Of a DNA stretch of 64,000 bases, positions 33,821 through 42,125 are shown piece by piece. The stretch spans positions 1 through 64,000 of the forward strand of contig DASRWC010000029.1 in assembly GCA_035654795.1 (NCBI GenBank), given 5' to 3'. The position numbers and the translations under genes were made by a program. Under the pieces are notes generated by a model that searched no databases, was not told the DNA's origin, and was given only the letters and a program-made list of their open reading frames with translations. The first letter of the stretch is position 1; each line of letters opens with the position of its first letter. The stretch is from JAAYLC01 sp035654795. GTDB lineage: Bacteria > Bacteroidota > Bacteroidia > Flavobacteriales > Flavobacteriaceae.

Positions 33821-34669
33821 TTAATTTAAAGACATATTATCTATCAATCTCACATTACCTACAAAGGCTGCTATAAAAGCACGATATTTAACAGAAGGTT
33901 CTTTAATTGATTTTGATTTTAAGGTTTGTTCGTCGGCAATTTCAAAATACTCCAATTGCACCTTTGGATTTCGCAAAAACCGTTCCGTAACCTCTTTAGT
34001 TATTTCCGGAATGGAAAGTTGCTCAAAATTATTCTTTGCCCATTGTAAAGCTTCATACAGCGCGAGGGCTTCTTTTTTATCCTCGTTTGACAGCCTCTCA
34101 TTTCTGGAACTCATGGCAAGGCCGTTTTCTTCTCTTAAAATGGGGCAACTGATGATTTCTATGTTCAGCTTTTGTTTTTCGACCAATTTCTTAATGATTT
34201 GCAGCTGTTGAAAATCTTTTTCTCCAAAATAAGCTCGTGTGGGCTGAACGGCGTTAAACAATTTGGCTACCACTGTACCTACACCGTCAAAATGTCCTGC
34301 CCGGTGCTTTCCTTCCATTTCATTTTCAAGGTTATCAAAAGAAAAAACCTCCGATGAAACGTTATTCCCATAAAGATCTTCCACGGCAGGCAAATAAACC
34401 CATACTTTGTCTCCCATTTCCTTCAAAAGCAGGATGTCTTTCTCGGGAGTACGCGGATATTTTTCCAGATCTGCCGGGTTATCAAATTGAGTGGGATTTA
34501 CAAAGATGCTCACCACTACCAGATCGTTTTCTTTTAAAGCTTGTTTCACTAACGAGAGATGCCCTTGATGTAGAGCTCCCATGGTAGGAACAAAGCCTAT
34601 TTCACTACGACTGTTAATCAACTTTGCTAACGCTTCTGTCAGCTTCTCTTTCTCTGTAAAAGTGAGCAT
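33821..34669 (-). CDS. panC: pantothenate synthetase
   Basis: Joins pantoate and beta-alanine with ATP. The 282-residue enzyme shows FVPTMGALHQGHLSLV (HIGH-type motif), VVVSIFVNPTQF, HRAGHFDGVGTVVAKLFN, AYFGEKDFQQL and LAMSSRNERLS (KMSKS-like). It precedes panD directly, so the last two steps of pantothenate synthesis are in one unit; panB is not here. Divergent from the glycogen-synthase-like gene. Confidence 0.97.
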   Translation of the reverse strand: MLTFTEKEKLTEALAKLINSRSEIGFVPTMGALHQGHLSLVKQALKENDLVVVSIFVNPTQFDNPADLEKYPRTPEKDILLLKEMGDKVWVYLPAVEDLYGNNVSSEVFSFDNLENEMEGKHRAGHFDGVGTVVAKLFNAVQPTRAYFGEKDFQQLQIIKKLVEKQKLNIEIISCPILREENGLAMSSRNERLSNEDKKEALALYEALQWAKNNFEQLSIPEITKEVTERFLRNPKVQLEYFEIADEQTLKSKSIKEPSVKYRAFIAAFVGNVRLIDNMSLN

Positions 34670-34689
34670 AAGGGGATTTTTGAAGCGGC

Positions 34690-34697
34690 CAAAATTA
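34690..34697 (-). promoter_or_regulatory. putative -7 element (TAATTTTG) of panC
   Basis: Exact TAnnTTTG match on the minus strand, 20 bases before the panC ATG at 34669. No TTG at the usual -33 distance. Confidence 0.4.
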
Positions 34698-34728
34698 ATA
34701 TATTCAAGGCAATCTACATAAAATTTCG

Positions 34729-34736
34729 TAATTTTG
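34729..34736 (+). promoter_or_regulatory. putative -7 element (TAATTTTG) of the GT5-like gene
   Basis: Exact TAnnTTTG match on +, 86 bases before the ATG at 34823. Paired back to back with the panC element, consistent with a divergent promoter region. The -33 part is not visible. Confidence 0.35.
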
Positions 34737-34822
34737 CATGTTTTTAAAAACCGCTAAAGATTTCTATTTCTTTTCTTAGAAGTTCTTTTGCACGATAATA
34801 TAAACTACAAATACAATTATAG

Positions 34823-35629
34823 ATGAAAGATAAAAGAGTCTTGTATGTGTCCTCAGAAGTAATTCCATACCTTCCGGAAACCGAGATTTCTTCAATGTCG
34901 TTTGAAGCCCCCAGAATGATTAACAACGCCGGCGGACAGATTCGAATTTTTATGCCCCGATACGGCAACATAAATGAAAGAAGACATCAACTACACGAAG
35001 TGATTCGATTATCAGGAATGAACCTTGTAATCAACGATATGGATATGCCGCTAATCATTAAAGTCGCTTCCATACCTCGAGAGCGGATTCAAGTTTACTT
35101 TATTGATAATGACGAATACTTCAAAAGAAAAGCTACCTACACAGATGAAGCAGGTAAACTTTTTGAAGACAATGATGAACGCGCGATTTTCTTTGCCAAA
35201 GGAGTAATCGAAACCGTTAAAAAATTGAATTGGGCTCCGGATATTATTCACGTTCACGGATGGCTCGCTTCTTTCTTACCTTTGTACATTAAGCATTACT
35301 ATTATAATGAGCCTTTATTCGAAAACAGCAAGATCGTAACTTCTGTTTATAACACCGGATTTGAGGGACAACTTGGCGATAAAACTTTAAAAAAATTACA
35401 ATATGATGAGCTGGATGCTACTGCCATTGCACGCATGGAAGATCCAACTTACGTAAATTTGATGGAGACTGCCATAGAAAATTCAGACGCGGTGATTATT
35501 GGTTCTGCTACTATTGATCCTGAGCTAAAGGCTTTTATTGAAAAATCAGAAAAACCTGTACTATCACATCAGGCTATGGAAGAATTTTCTCAAGCTTATA
35601 TGGATTTTTATAAAGATCATTTAGATTAA
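34823..35629 (+). CDS. glycogen/starch synthase N-terminal-domain protein (half-length GT5)
   Basis: A 268-residue protein matching only the N-terminal Rossmann half of GT5 glycogen synthases: RVLYVSSEVIPYLPETEI, MINNAGGQIRIFMPRYGNINERRHQLHEV and DIIHVHGWLASFLPLYIKHYY. Full enzymes have about 480 residues and a second half that binds ADP-glucose; that half is absent, and the Lys-Thr-Gly-Gly motif expected after SEVIPY is replaced by PETEISSM. The ORF ends with a normal stop and no remnant of the second half follows, because the next gene begins about 20 bases later. Catalytic glycogen synthesis is unlikely. It heads a unit with a DUF4270 lipoprotein and glmS. Confidence 0.78.
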   Translation: MKDKRVLYVSSEVIPYLPETEISSMSFEAPRMINNAGGQIRIFMPRYGNINERRHQLHEVIRLSGMNLVINDMDMPLIIKVASIPRERIQVYFIDNDEYFKRKATYTDEAGKLFEDNDERAIFFAKGVIETVKKLNWAPDIIHVHGWLASFLPLYIKHYYYNEPLFENSKIVTSVYNTGFEGQLGDKTLKKLQYDELDATAIARMEDPTYVNLMETAIENSDAVIIGSATIDPELKAFIEKSEKPVLSHQAMEEFSQAYMDFYKDHLD

Positions 35630-35650
35630 CTTTCTCTTCCGGTTGTGTGT

Positions 35651-37201
35651 ATGAATAAAAACAGCATGTGGATTTGGGCAATTTTTATTGCTCTTGGTTT
35701 AATTAGTTTGGCGTCATGCCACGAAGATCTCAGCACTATTGGTTCTGAAGTTATTGGTTCAGAAACGCCCTATGGTATTTTGGATGACAGCCATAGCGTT
35801 AAAGCTTATAGTCAAAAAATGAATCCTGTTCAAACCAATCGGCTCGATGCCTACCGATTGGGGACTTATAATGATCCAAATTATGGTAAAACCACTTCCA
35901 ATCTTCTCACCCAACTTCTTCTGGGTAGCAATGATCCTAAATTTGGGGAAGAGGCTACAGTAGACAGCGTTGAGGTTTACCTGCCGTATTTTGCTACCGA
36001 AATCCCTAGAGACACCACAATGACCTATAAATTAGATTCTATTTATGGCAACTCTCCCATAAATATTAGTGTCTTTGAATCCGGATATTATTTGCGTGAG
36101 TATGATCCGGAATCAGGTTTTGAGCGTGTACAGCCCTATTATTCTAATCAAGGAGCGGAATTCGATAACTTCCTCGGTGCGGAAATCGGCCGAATCGAAG
36201 GATTTAAACCTTCTGAAAAAGGATATATCTTTAACAAAGGCGAGGATAATGAGGAACGCATTGCTCCGGGTTTACGTATGATGTTGTCAAAGGATTTTTT
36301 TCAGCAAAAAATCATTGCAAAAGAAGGCTCTGCCGAACTGCGGAACAACAACAACTTCCGAAATTACTTCAGAGGTCTATACTTTAAGGTAGATTCACCG
36401 GACAGCAATGGAAATCTTTTCATGTTTGATCCCTCAAAGGCATATGTTCAAATTTATTATTCTTACTTAGACGATAAGGACGAAAAAAAACAAAAACGTC
36501 TGAAATTAAATTTCGCAAGTAAGAATGGCGGTGTGATTGTAAATACATTTGACAATGCTCCACTTCCGGGGAATATTGAAAATGAAGTTGCGAATCCCAA
36601 CCGTATAAACGGCAACCAAAATCTCTACCTGCGTGGCGGTGACGGCATTATGACGGTGGTAGAACTCTTTGGGGATGATCTTGATAACAACGGAGTTCCT
36701 GATGAACTTGAACTTTTACGAAGCAAACGCTGGATGCTCAATGAAGCAAATCTGATTTTTTATGTAAATCAAGATATTATGACCGGAGGCGCTTCGGAAC
36801 CTGAGAGAATATCCATTTACAACCTGCGAACCAACCAGCTTCTAGTAGATTATCTGGTTGATCCCACAAATGGGATGAAACCCATAGACGCCTTTACACA
36901 GCATCTTGGCCGACTTGAACGCGGGACGGATCAATTGGGAAAATTTTATAGACTGCGCATCACCAATCATGTGAGCAACCTTATCAATAAAGACAGTATT
37001 AATGCACCTTTAGGAGTTGTTGTATCTCAAAACGTTAAAGATCAAAATTTCCAAAACCTAAGCTCCCCACAAGATCCTCAAGTGAAAAAAATACCCGCAG
37101 GAAGCGTTATGTCTCCAAAGGGAACCATTTTGCATGGAAATCTCAGCACTAATCCAGAGAAGCGGCTAAAATTACAGATTTATTATACTGAACCAAATTA
37201 G
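35651..37201 (+). CDS. DUF4270 lipoprotein
   Basis: A 516-residue lipoprotein of the DUF4270 family, function unknown. The lipobox ISLASC places lipidation at Cys23, followed by HEDLSTIGSEVIG. The rest is beta-rich, with DAYRLGTYNDPNYGKTTSNLLTQLLL, DSVEVYLPYFA and LFMFDPSKAYVQIYYSY, features shared by Bacteroidota members. It starts 21 bases after the GT5-like gene and ends six bases before glmS. The start at ATG 35651 is preferred to the ATG at 35645 because it gives a shorter, more typical signal sequence (MNKNSMW); both are possible. Confidence 0.87.
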   Translation: MNKNSMWIWAIFIALGLISLASCHEDLSTIGSEVIGSETPYGILDDSHSVKAYSQKMNPVQTNRLDAYRLGTYNDPNYGKTTSNLLTQLLLGSNDPKFGEEATVDSVEVYLPYFATEIPRDTTMTYKLDSIYGNSPINISVFESGYYLREYDPESGFERVQPYYSNQGAEFDNFLGAEIGRIEGFKPSEKGYIFNKGEDNEERIAPGLRMMLSKDFFQQKIIAKEGSAELRNNNNFRNYFRGLYFKVDSPDSNGNLFMFDPSKAYVQIYYSYLDDKDEKKQKRLKLNFASKNGGVIVNTFDNAPLPGNIENEVANPNRINGNQNLYLRGGDGIMTVVELFGDDLDNNGVPDELELLRSKRWMLNEANLIFYVNQDIMTGGASEPERISIYNLRTNQLLVDYLVDPTNGMKPIDAFTQHLGRLERGTDQLGKFYRLRITNHVSNLINKDSINAPLGVVVSQNVKDQNFQNLSSPQDPQVKKIPAGSVMSPKGTILHGNLSTNPEKRLKLQIYYTEPN

Positions 37202-37207
37202 AAAATT

Positions 37208-39055
37208 ATGTGTGGAATTGTGGGTTATATAGGCCAAAAAGATGCCTTCCCTATTATTTTAAAAGGGTTAAAAAGATTAGAATACCGCGGATATGATAGC
37301 GCCGGAATAGCGATTTATAACGGTTCCGAAATTGAAGTGAGCAAAACGGCAGGAAAAGTATCTGCCCTGGAGGAGAAGTCAAACAAAGAGATCAGCAGGA
37401 AAGGCTCCTTAGGAATTGGTCATACCCGGTGGGCTACTCACGGAGAACCAAATGATGTAAACAGCCACCCACACACTTCCAACAGTGGCGATTTGGTAAT
37501 GATCCACAACGGTATAATAGAGAATTACGGAACTTTAAAAACCGAGCTCAAAAAGCGAGGATACGTTTTTCATTCAGACACAGACACTGAAGTTTTGGTC
37601 AACCTGATAGAAGATGTTCAGCGTAATGAAAGCGTGAAGCTGGGGAAAGCCGTACAAATCGCATTAAACCAAGTAGTAGGTGCCTATGCCATTGCGGTAA
37701 TCGATAAGAAAAAACCGGACGAAATTGTGGTAGCGAAATTGGGTAGCCCGTTAGCCATTGGGATAGGAGATGACGAATATTTCATTGCCAGCGATGCCTC
37801 ACCTTTTATTGAATATACCAATAATGCCATTTATCTTGAAGACGGACAAATGGGTATTATTCGTCTGGGGCGTGATGTGCGACTGAGAAAAGTAGAAGAT
37901 GATCAATTGATCGTACCTTATGTTCAGGAACTTCAGCTGAACCTGGAGCAGATAGAAAAAGGAGGTTTTGATCATTTCATGCTTAAAGAAATTTATGAGC
38001 AACCTGATGTGATACGCGACACCTACCGCGGACGATTACTTCCAAAAGAAGGAATCGTGAGGATGGGCGGCCTGGAAGAGCATCTCGAGAAATTCTTGAA
38101 TGCGCAGCGAATCATCATTGTAGCTTGTGGAACCTCTTGGCATGCCGGATTAGTGGCTGAATATATTTTTGAAGAACTAGCACGTATTCCCGTAGAAGTA
38201 GAATATGCATCTGAATTCCGATACCGGAATCCTATCATTTCAGAAAAAGATGTTGTTATTGCTATTTCTCAAAGCGGAGAAACAGCCGACACCCTAGCCG
38301 CCATCAAGCTTGCAAAATCTAAAGGAGCATTGGTCTATGGAGTTTGTAACGTAGTGGGATCCTCCATTTCTCGTGAATCTCATGCCGGCAGCTACACACA
38401 TGCCGGGCCGGAAATTGGGGTAGCCTCTACGAAAGCCTTTACCACTCAAATCACCGTTTTAACTATGATTGGTTTGCGTCTGGCACACGCGCGGGGAACC
38501 CTACCAACTTCCCGATATATGAGATGCTTGCAAGAATTGGAACTTATTCCAGAAAAAGTGCAGCAAGCTCTTAAAACAGAGGATAAGATCAAAGAAATAG
38601 CCTCCGTTTTTATGAACGCTACGAATTTCCTTTACTTAGGGCGTGGATACAACTTTCCCGTTGCGCTTGAAGGTGCTTTAAAATTAAAGGAAATCTCCTA
38701 TATCCATGCAGAAGGTTATCCGGCGGCAGAAATGAAGCACGGTCCAATTGCCCTGATTGATGATCAAATGCCCGTAGTTGTCATAGCCGTAGATAGTGAA
38801 CATTACGATAAAGTGGTGAGCAATATTCAGGAAATTAAAGCCAGAAAGGGAAAGATTATCGCTGTTGTTTCAGAGGGAGATACCATTGTAAGTGAAATGG
38901 CTGATTATGTAATGGAAGTACCAAAAACGCCTGAAGTCCTAACGCCTCTTGTCACTACCATCCCGCTTCAACTATTAGCTTATCACATCGCGGTAATGCT
39001 TGGGAAGAATGTTGATCAACCAAGAAATTTAGCAAAATCGGTTACTGTAGAGTAA
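37208..39055 (+). CDS. glmS: glutamine-fructose-6-phosphate aminotransferase
   Basis: Makes glucosamine-6-phosphate, the entry step to UDP-GlcNAc and peptidoglycan. The 615-residue enzyme begins MCGIVGYIG with the catalytic Cys exposed after Met removal, and has a class II glutaminase domain (GHTRWATHGEPNDVNSHPH) and two SIS isomerase domains (ACGTSWHAGLVAEY, ISQSGETADTLAAI, GRGYNFPVALEGALKLKEISYIHAEGY), ending in KSVTVE as usual. It is last in the unit with the GT5-like and DUF4270 genes and is closed by a strong terminator. I do not see a glmS ribozyme; the space before it is six bases. Confidence 0.97.
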   Translation: MCGIVGYIGQKDAFPIILKGLKRLEYRGYDSAGIAIYNGSEIEVSKTAGKVSALEEKSNKEISRKGSLGIGHTRWATHGEPNDVNSHPHTSNSGDLVMIHNGIIENYGTLKTELKKRGYVFHSDTDTEVLVNLIEDVQRNESVKLGKAVQIALNQVVGAYAIAVIDKKKPDEIVVAKLGSPLAIGIGDDEYFIASDASPFIEYTNNAIYLEDGQMGIIRLGRDVRLRKVEDDQLIVPYVQELQLNLEQIEKGGFDHFMLKEIYEQPDVIRDTYRGRLLPKEGIVRMGGLEEHLEKFLNAQRIIIVACGTSWHAGLVAEYIFEELARIPVEVEYASEFRYRNPIISEKDVVIAISQSGETADTLAAIKLAKSKGALVYGVCNVVGSSISRESHAGSYTHAGPEIGVASTKAFTTQITVLTMIGLRLAHARGTLPTSRYMRCLQELELIPEKVQQALKTEDKIKEIASVFMNATNFLYLGRGYNFPVALEGALKLKEISYIHAEGYPAAEMKHGPIALIDDQMPVVVIAVDSEHYDKVVSNIQEIKARKGKIIAVVSEGDTIVSEMADYVMEVPKTPEVLTPLVTTIPLQLLAYHIAVMLGKNVDQPRNLAKSVTVE

Positions 39056-39083
39056 TCTTAATAAATTGGTTGTTAGTTATGAA

Positions 39084-39124
39084 CTAAAAGCATGAGGCGG
39101 GAACATCCCGCCTCATGCTTTTAG
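39084..39124. terminator. bidirectional intrinsic terminator between glmS and a lipoprotein gene
   Basis: CTAAAAGCATGAGGCGGGA (39084-39102) and its perfect complement (39106-39124) form a 19-base-pair stem with a 3-base loop. T-rich arms on both strands let it stop transcription from glmS (+) and from the convergent 96-residue lipoprotein gene (-). Confidence 0.92.
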
Positions 39125-39126
39125 TG

Positions 39127-39417
39127 TTATTCACAATTTCCTGTTTCTGTCAAGATCATTTCACCCAGTTTCTGTTTTTCTTCGGGTGAAGGATATTTTT
39201 TATCAAGCTCTTCACTTTTACGCTCCATACGGTCCGAAAGCTCGTCCATTTTTGACTGCGCGTCCATATCTCCTGCCATCGCTTTCCCCATCAATTTAAT
39301 GCTTTCACAGGTTAGCTCAGCAAATTCTCGCGCATCTTTCTTTATACTGTCTTCTTTACTGCAAGCGCCCAAAACTAGAACACCTGCTACGAACAAAAGT
39401 ATTTTTATTTTCTTCAT
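39127..39417 (-). CDS. small lipoprotein, probably surface-exposed
   Basis: A 96-residue lipoprotein: lipobox LVLGAC with Cys19, then a helical, highly charged mature part (SDRMERKSEELDKKYPSPEEKQKLGEMI) with two further Cys residues (LTCESIK, GNCE). The residues after the lipid Cys, SKED, fit the X-K-(D/E)2 surface-export signal described for Bacteroidota lipoproteins. I do not recognise the family. It is monocistronic, with a shared terminator just past its stop. Confidence 0.75.
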   Translation of the reverse strand: MKKIKILLFVAGVLVLGACSKEDSIKKDAREFAELTCESIKLMGKAMAGDMDAQSKMDELSDRMERKSEELDKKYPSPEEKQKLGEMILTETGNCE

Positions 39418-39477
39418 TGGAAAGTTAGTTTACGATTAAGGTATAAAGGTAGTAGATTTTGCACCACTTCGGGATAT

Positions 39478-39849
39478 CTATTTTTTAAAAATGAAATACA
39501 CTGCCAAGATCAAAAAAACAAATCCTACAAAATGATTCCATCGAAAACTTTCATTTTTGAAAAAGATAAGAGTAAAAGCAGTAAATACTACCAAGGTAAT
39601 GGCCTCTTGAATCACTTTTAATTGCCACAAATTAAAAGGACCTCCATTGCCTTCAAATCCAATTCGGTTTGCCGGAACCTGAAAACTGTATTCAAAAAGC
39701 GCTATCCCCCAACTTATAAAAATAATAGCTGTAAGTCCAAGGTTAGAGGACCAGCTCATTTGTTTGAATTTCAAATGACCATACCAAGCAAAAGTCATAA
39801 AAGTGTTGGAAAGCACCAGCAATAGAATCGTGATGATAGCTCTTTTCAT
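39478..39849 (-). CDS. DMT-family small membrane protein (DUF486)
   Basis: A 123-residue protein with four hydrophobic segments (about 3-22, 34-52, 72-90, 100-120) and the DUF486 pattern: SNTFMTFAWYGHLK, ISWGIALFEYSFQVPANRIG and LWQLKVIQEAITLVVFTAF. It is a half-size member of the drug/metabolite transporter superfamily; the substrate is unknown. A longer open frame reaches 39978, but the extra 43 residues are unlike the family and run through the ahcY terminator; ATG 39849 follows a good -7 box at 39879-39886. Confidence 0.85.
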   Translation of the reverse strand: MKRAIITILLLVLSNTFMTFAWYGHLKFKQMSWSSNLGLTAIIFISWGIALFEYSFQVPANRIGFEGNGGPFNLWQLKVIQEAITLVVFTAFTLIFFKNESFRWNHFVGFVFLILAVYFIFKK

Positions 39850-39878
39850 ATTCGGAAAAAGATAAGACTTAAAGATAA

Positions 39879-39886
39879 CAAAGTTA
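39879..39886 (-). promoter_or_regulatory. putative -7 element (TAACTTTG) of the DUF486 gene
   Basis: Exact TAnnTTTG match on the minus strand, 29 bases before ATG 39849. No -33 TTG at the usual spacing. It supports the shorter start. Confidence 0.4.
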
Positions 39887-39942
39887 CGAAGTTGTTTTTT
39901 CGGAATTGATCGTTTTATGTTTACTCCATTGGGAATGCCAAT

Positions 39943-39975
39943 AAAAAACAGCTCCAAAAAAATGAAGCTGTTTTT
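39943..39975 (-). terminator. intrinsic terminator behind ahcY
   Basis: AAAAACAGCT (39944-39953) pairs with AGCTGTTTTT (39966-39975) around a 12-base loop; the minus strand has a T run after the stem. It lies about 95 bases past the ahcY stop and just upstream of the DUF486 promoter. Confidence 0.75.
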
Positions 39976-40068
39976 CATTTAACAATTCGAATCTGTCCGT
40001 GGTCAGTCTTCAGAAGGCCAATGATTCCGCCGTCCAAAAATTAACATCTCACGTCTAAATTCTCAAGT

Positions 40069-41385
40069 CTAATATCTATAGTAATCTGGCTTATACGGTC
40101 CTTCCACCGTTACACCAATATATTCTGCTTGATCAGGACGAAGTTCTGTAAGCTCTACCCCGATTTTCTCTAGGTGCAGTTTGGCAACTTTCTCGTCAAG
40201 ATGCTTCGGAAGCATGTAAACCTTGTTTTCATATTTATCGGCATGCTTCCAAAGTTCAATTTGCGCAAGCGTCTGATTGGTAAAGCTGTTACTCATCACA
40301 AAGCTGGGATGCCCTGTAGCACAACCGAGGTTTACCAACCGGCCTTCCGCCAACAGAATGATATCGTTACCGTTTACAGTGTATTTATCTACTTGAGGTT
40401 TGATTTCGATTTTTGTATTCCCGTGGTTTTTATTGAGCCAGGCAACATCAATTTCATTGTCGAAGTGTCCGATATTACAAACAATGGTTTTGTCTTTCAT
40501 GGCTTCAAAATGTTCGCCACGCACGATGTCTTTATTTCCTGTTGTGGTAATTACGATATCTGCTTTGCCCACAACATTCTCAAGACGCTTAACCTCATAT
40601 CCGTCCATTGCAGCTTGAAGTGCACATATAGGATCAATTTCGGTAATGGTAACAATACTTCCCGCACCGCGGAACGAAGCAGCTGTTCCTTTCCCCACAT
40701 CACCATACCCGCATACTACCACGCGTTTTCCGGCAAGCATAACATCGGTTGCACGACGCACGGCGTCAACGGCACTCTCGCGACATCCGTATTTATTGTC
40801 AAATTTACTCTTGGTGACGCTGTCGTTTACGTTAATGGCAGGCATAGGAAGCGTACCTTTTTTCATACGCTCATAAAGTCGATGTACTCCTGTGGTGGTT
40901 TCTTCTGAAATTCCCTTTACATCTTTTGCAAGCTCCGGAAAACGATCCAAAACCATATTGGTCAAGTCTCCCCCGTCGTCAAGAATCATATTCAAGGGTT
41001 GGCGATCTTCTCCAAAAAATAAGGTTTGCTCAATACACCAGTCAAACTCCTCTTCATTCATACCTTTCCAGGCATAAACAGGAATTCCGGCGGCAGCAAT
41101 GGCAGCAGCGGCATGATCTTGGGTAGAGAAAATATTACAAGAGCTCCAGGTAACCTCCGCACCAAGTGCAACAAGAGTTTCAATAAGAACCGCTGTCTGA
41201 ATTGTCATGTGCAGACAACCGGCAATGCGAGCTCCCTTTAACGGCTGTTCTTCTCCAAATTCTTCACGCAAAGACATAAGTCCCGGCATTTCCGCCTCAG
41301 CCAATTCAATTTCTTTTCTTCCCCAGTCGGCAAGACTGATGTCCTTCACTTTGTAAGGAACATAGGATACTGTTTTAATCGACAT
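40069..41385 (-). CDS. ahcY: adenosylhomocysteinase
   Basis: Hydrolyses S-adenosylhomocysteine to adenosine and homocysteine, keeping methyltransferases free of product inhibition. The 438-residue enzyme shows SCNIFSTQDHAAAAI, DDGGDLTNMV, the NAD-binding VCGYGDVGKGTAASFRG, NIGHFDNEIDVAWL and HPSFVMSNSFTNQ, and ends KPDYYRY as the family does. Divergent from the phosphopantetheinyl transferase gene. The leader holds a 6-base-pair hairpin (41403-41421) but I do not recognise an SAH riboswitch. Confidence 0.98.
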   Translation of the reverse strand: MSIKTVSYVPYKVKDISLADWGRKEIELAEAEMPGLMSLREEFGEEQPLKGARIAGCLHMTIQTAVLIETLVALGAEVTWSSCNIFSTQDHAAAAIAAAGIPVYAWKGMNEEEFDWCIEQTLFFGEDRQPLNMILDDGGDLTNMVLDRFPELAKDVKGISEETTTGVHRLYERMKKGTLPMPAINVNDSVTKSKFDNKYGCRESAVDAVRRATDVMLAGKRVVVCGYGDVGKGTAASFRGAGSIVTITEIDPICALQAAMDGYEVKRLENVVGKADIVITTTGNKDIVRGEHFEAMKDKTIVCNIGHFDNEIDVAWLNKNHGNTKIEIKPQVDKYTVNGNDIILLAEGRLVNLGCATGHPSFVMSNSFTNQTLAQIELWKHADKYENKVYMLPKHLDEKVAKLHLEKIGVELTELRPDQAEYIGVTVEGPYKPDYYRY

Positions 41386-41460
41386 AATTTCCGTTGCTTT
41401 TTAATCCTGAAAATACAGGATGTTATTGATTATCTTTGATTAATTTCTACAAAACGACTG

Positions 41461-41468
41461 CAAAAGTA
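41461..41468 (-). promoter_or_regulatory. putative -7 element (TACTTTTG) of ahcY
   Basis: Exact TAnnTTTG match on the minus strand, 75 bases before the ahcY ATG. A TTG lies 12 bases upstream, shorter than the usual spacing. Confidence 0.35.
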
Positions 41469-41489
41469 AGCAATCATTACCAATTTTCT

Positions 41490-42125
41490 ATGCCGCTTTA
41501 CAAAACTATAACGCCTGATAAACATACTAACGTTCTCATTTGGAAGATAGAAGAAACGTTTGAAGAGCTCTCGAAAGATATCCAACTCACTGAAAAATGC
41601 AGAATTCGCGTTGAAGGTATGAAGAGCGATTTACACCGACGCGGATTCCTGAGTGTGCGTCATCTGTTGGCTCTGAAAGGTTATTCCGACTTCGATTTGT
41701 TTTATGATAATCACGGAAAACCACATTTGAATAACGGAAAGTTCATTTCGATTACTCATTCCTATGAGTATGCCGGAATTATTATCAGCAATAAAGAAGT
41801 CGGAATAGACATTGAAAAACAACGGCAAAAAATTATTAGAATTGCCCATAAGTTCACACCTATCGAAGAATACCGCACGCTGGCGAATGATGAGGCACTC
41901 ATCCGAAAACTGACCATTGTATGGTGCGCAAAGGAATCATTGTATAAAAGCTTCGCTGAAAAAGGATTGAGCCTGCTACGCCATATTGACGTTTTCGATT
42001 TTGACATGGATGATACAGAAACGACAGCAAAAGTGGTTTTCGGAAAAAAACAGGCTCAATATGATGTTTCGTTTTTTGAATTTGACGGTTTCACCTGCGC
42101 CTGGGCATTTAAACGAGAGGAATGA
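41490..42125 (+). CDS. 4'-phosphopantetheinyl transferase superfamily protein
   Basis: Moves the phosphopantetheine arm of CoA onto carrier proteins. The 211-residue protein has the Sfp/HetI-type motifs KPHLNNGKFISITHSYEYAG, VGIDIEKQRQK and WCAKESLYKSF, whose acidic residues bind magnesium and CoA. Which carrier protein it modifies is not evident: no carrier-protein gene lies in the window. ATG 41490 is chosen; the frame is open to 41436 but the extra 18 residues overlap the divergent control region. The stop overlaps the start of the GGGP synthase gene by four bases. Confidence 0.9.
   Translation: MPLYKTITPDKHTNVLIWKIEETFEELSKDIQLTEKCRIRVEGMKSDLHRRGFLSVRHLLALKGYSDFDLFYDNHGKPHLNNGKFISITHSYEYAGIIISNKEVGIDIEKQRQKIIRIAHKFTPIEEYRTLANDEALIRKLTIVWCAKESLYKSFAEKGLSLLRHIDVFDFDMDDTETTAKVVFGKKQAQYDVSFFEFDGFTCAWAFKREE

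Noticed and set aside
39850..39978. N-terminal extension of the DUF486 protein (43 residues)
   Set aside because: It would translate through the ahcY terminator and the -7 box at 39879-39886, and DUF486 proteins start at the downstream Met.
40174..40908. 244-residue open frame on + opposite ahcY
   Set aside because: Entirely antisense to a highly conserved gene; a mirror frame produced by its codon use.
41403..41421. Hairpin ATCCTG/CAGGAT in the ahcY leader as an SAH riboswitch
   Set aside because: One short stem without the conserved pseudoknot and core of SAH riboswitches.
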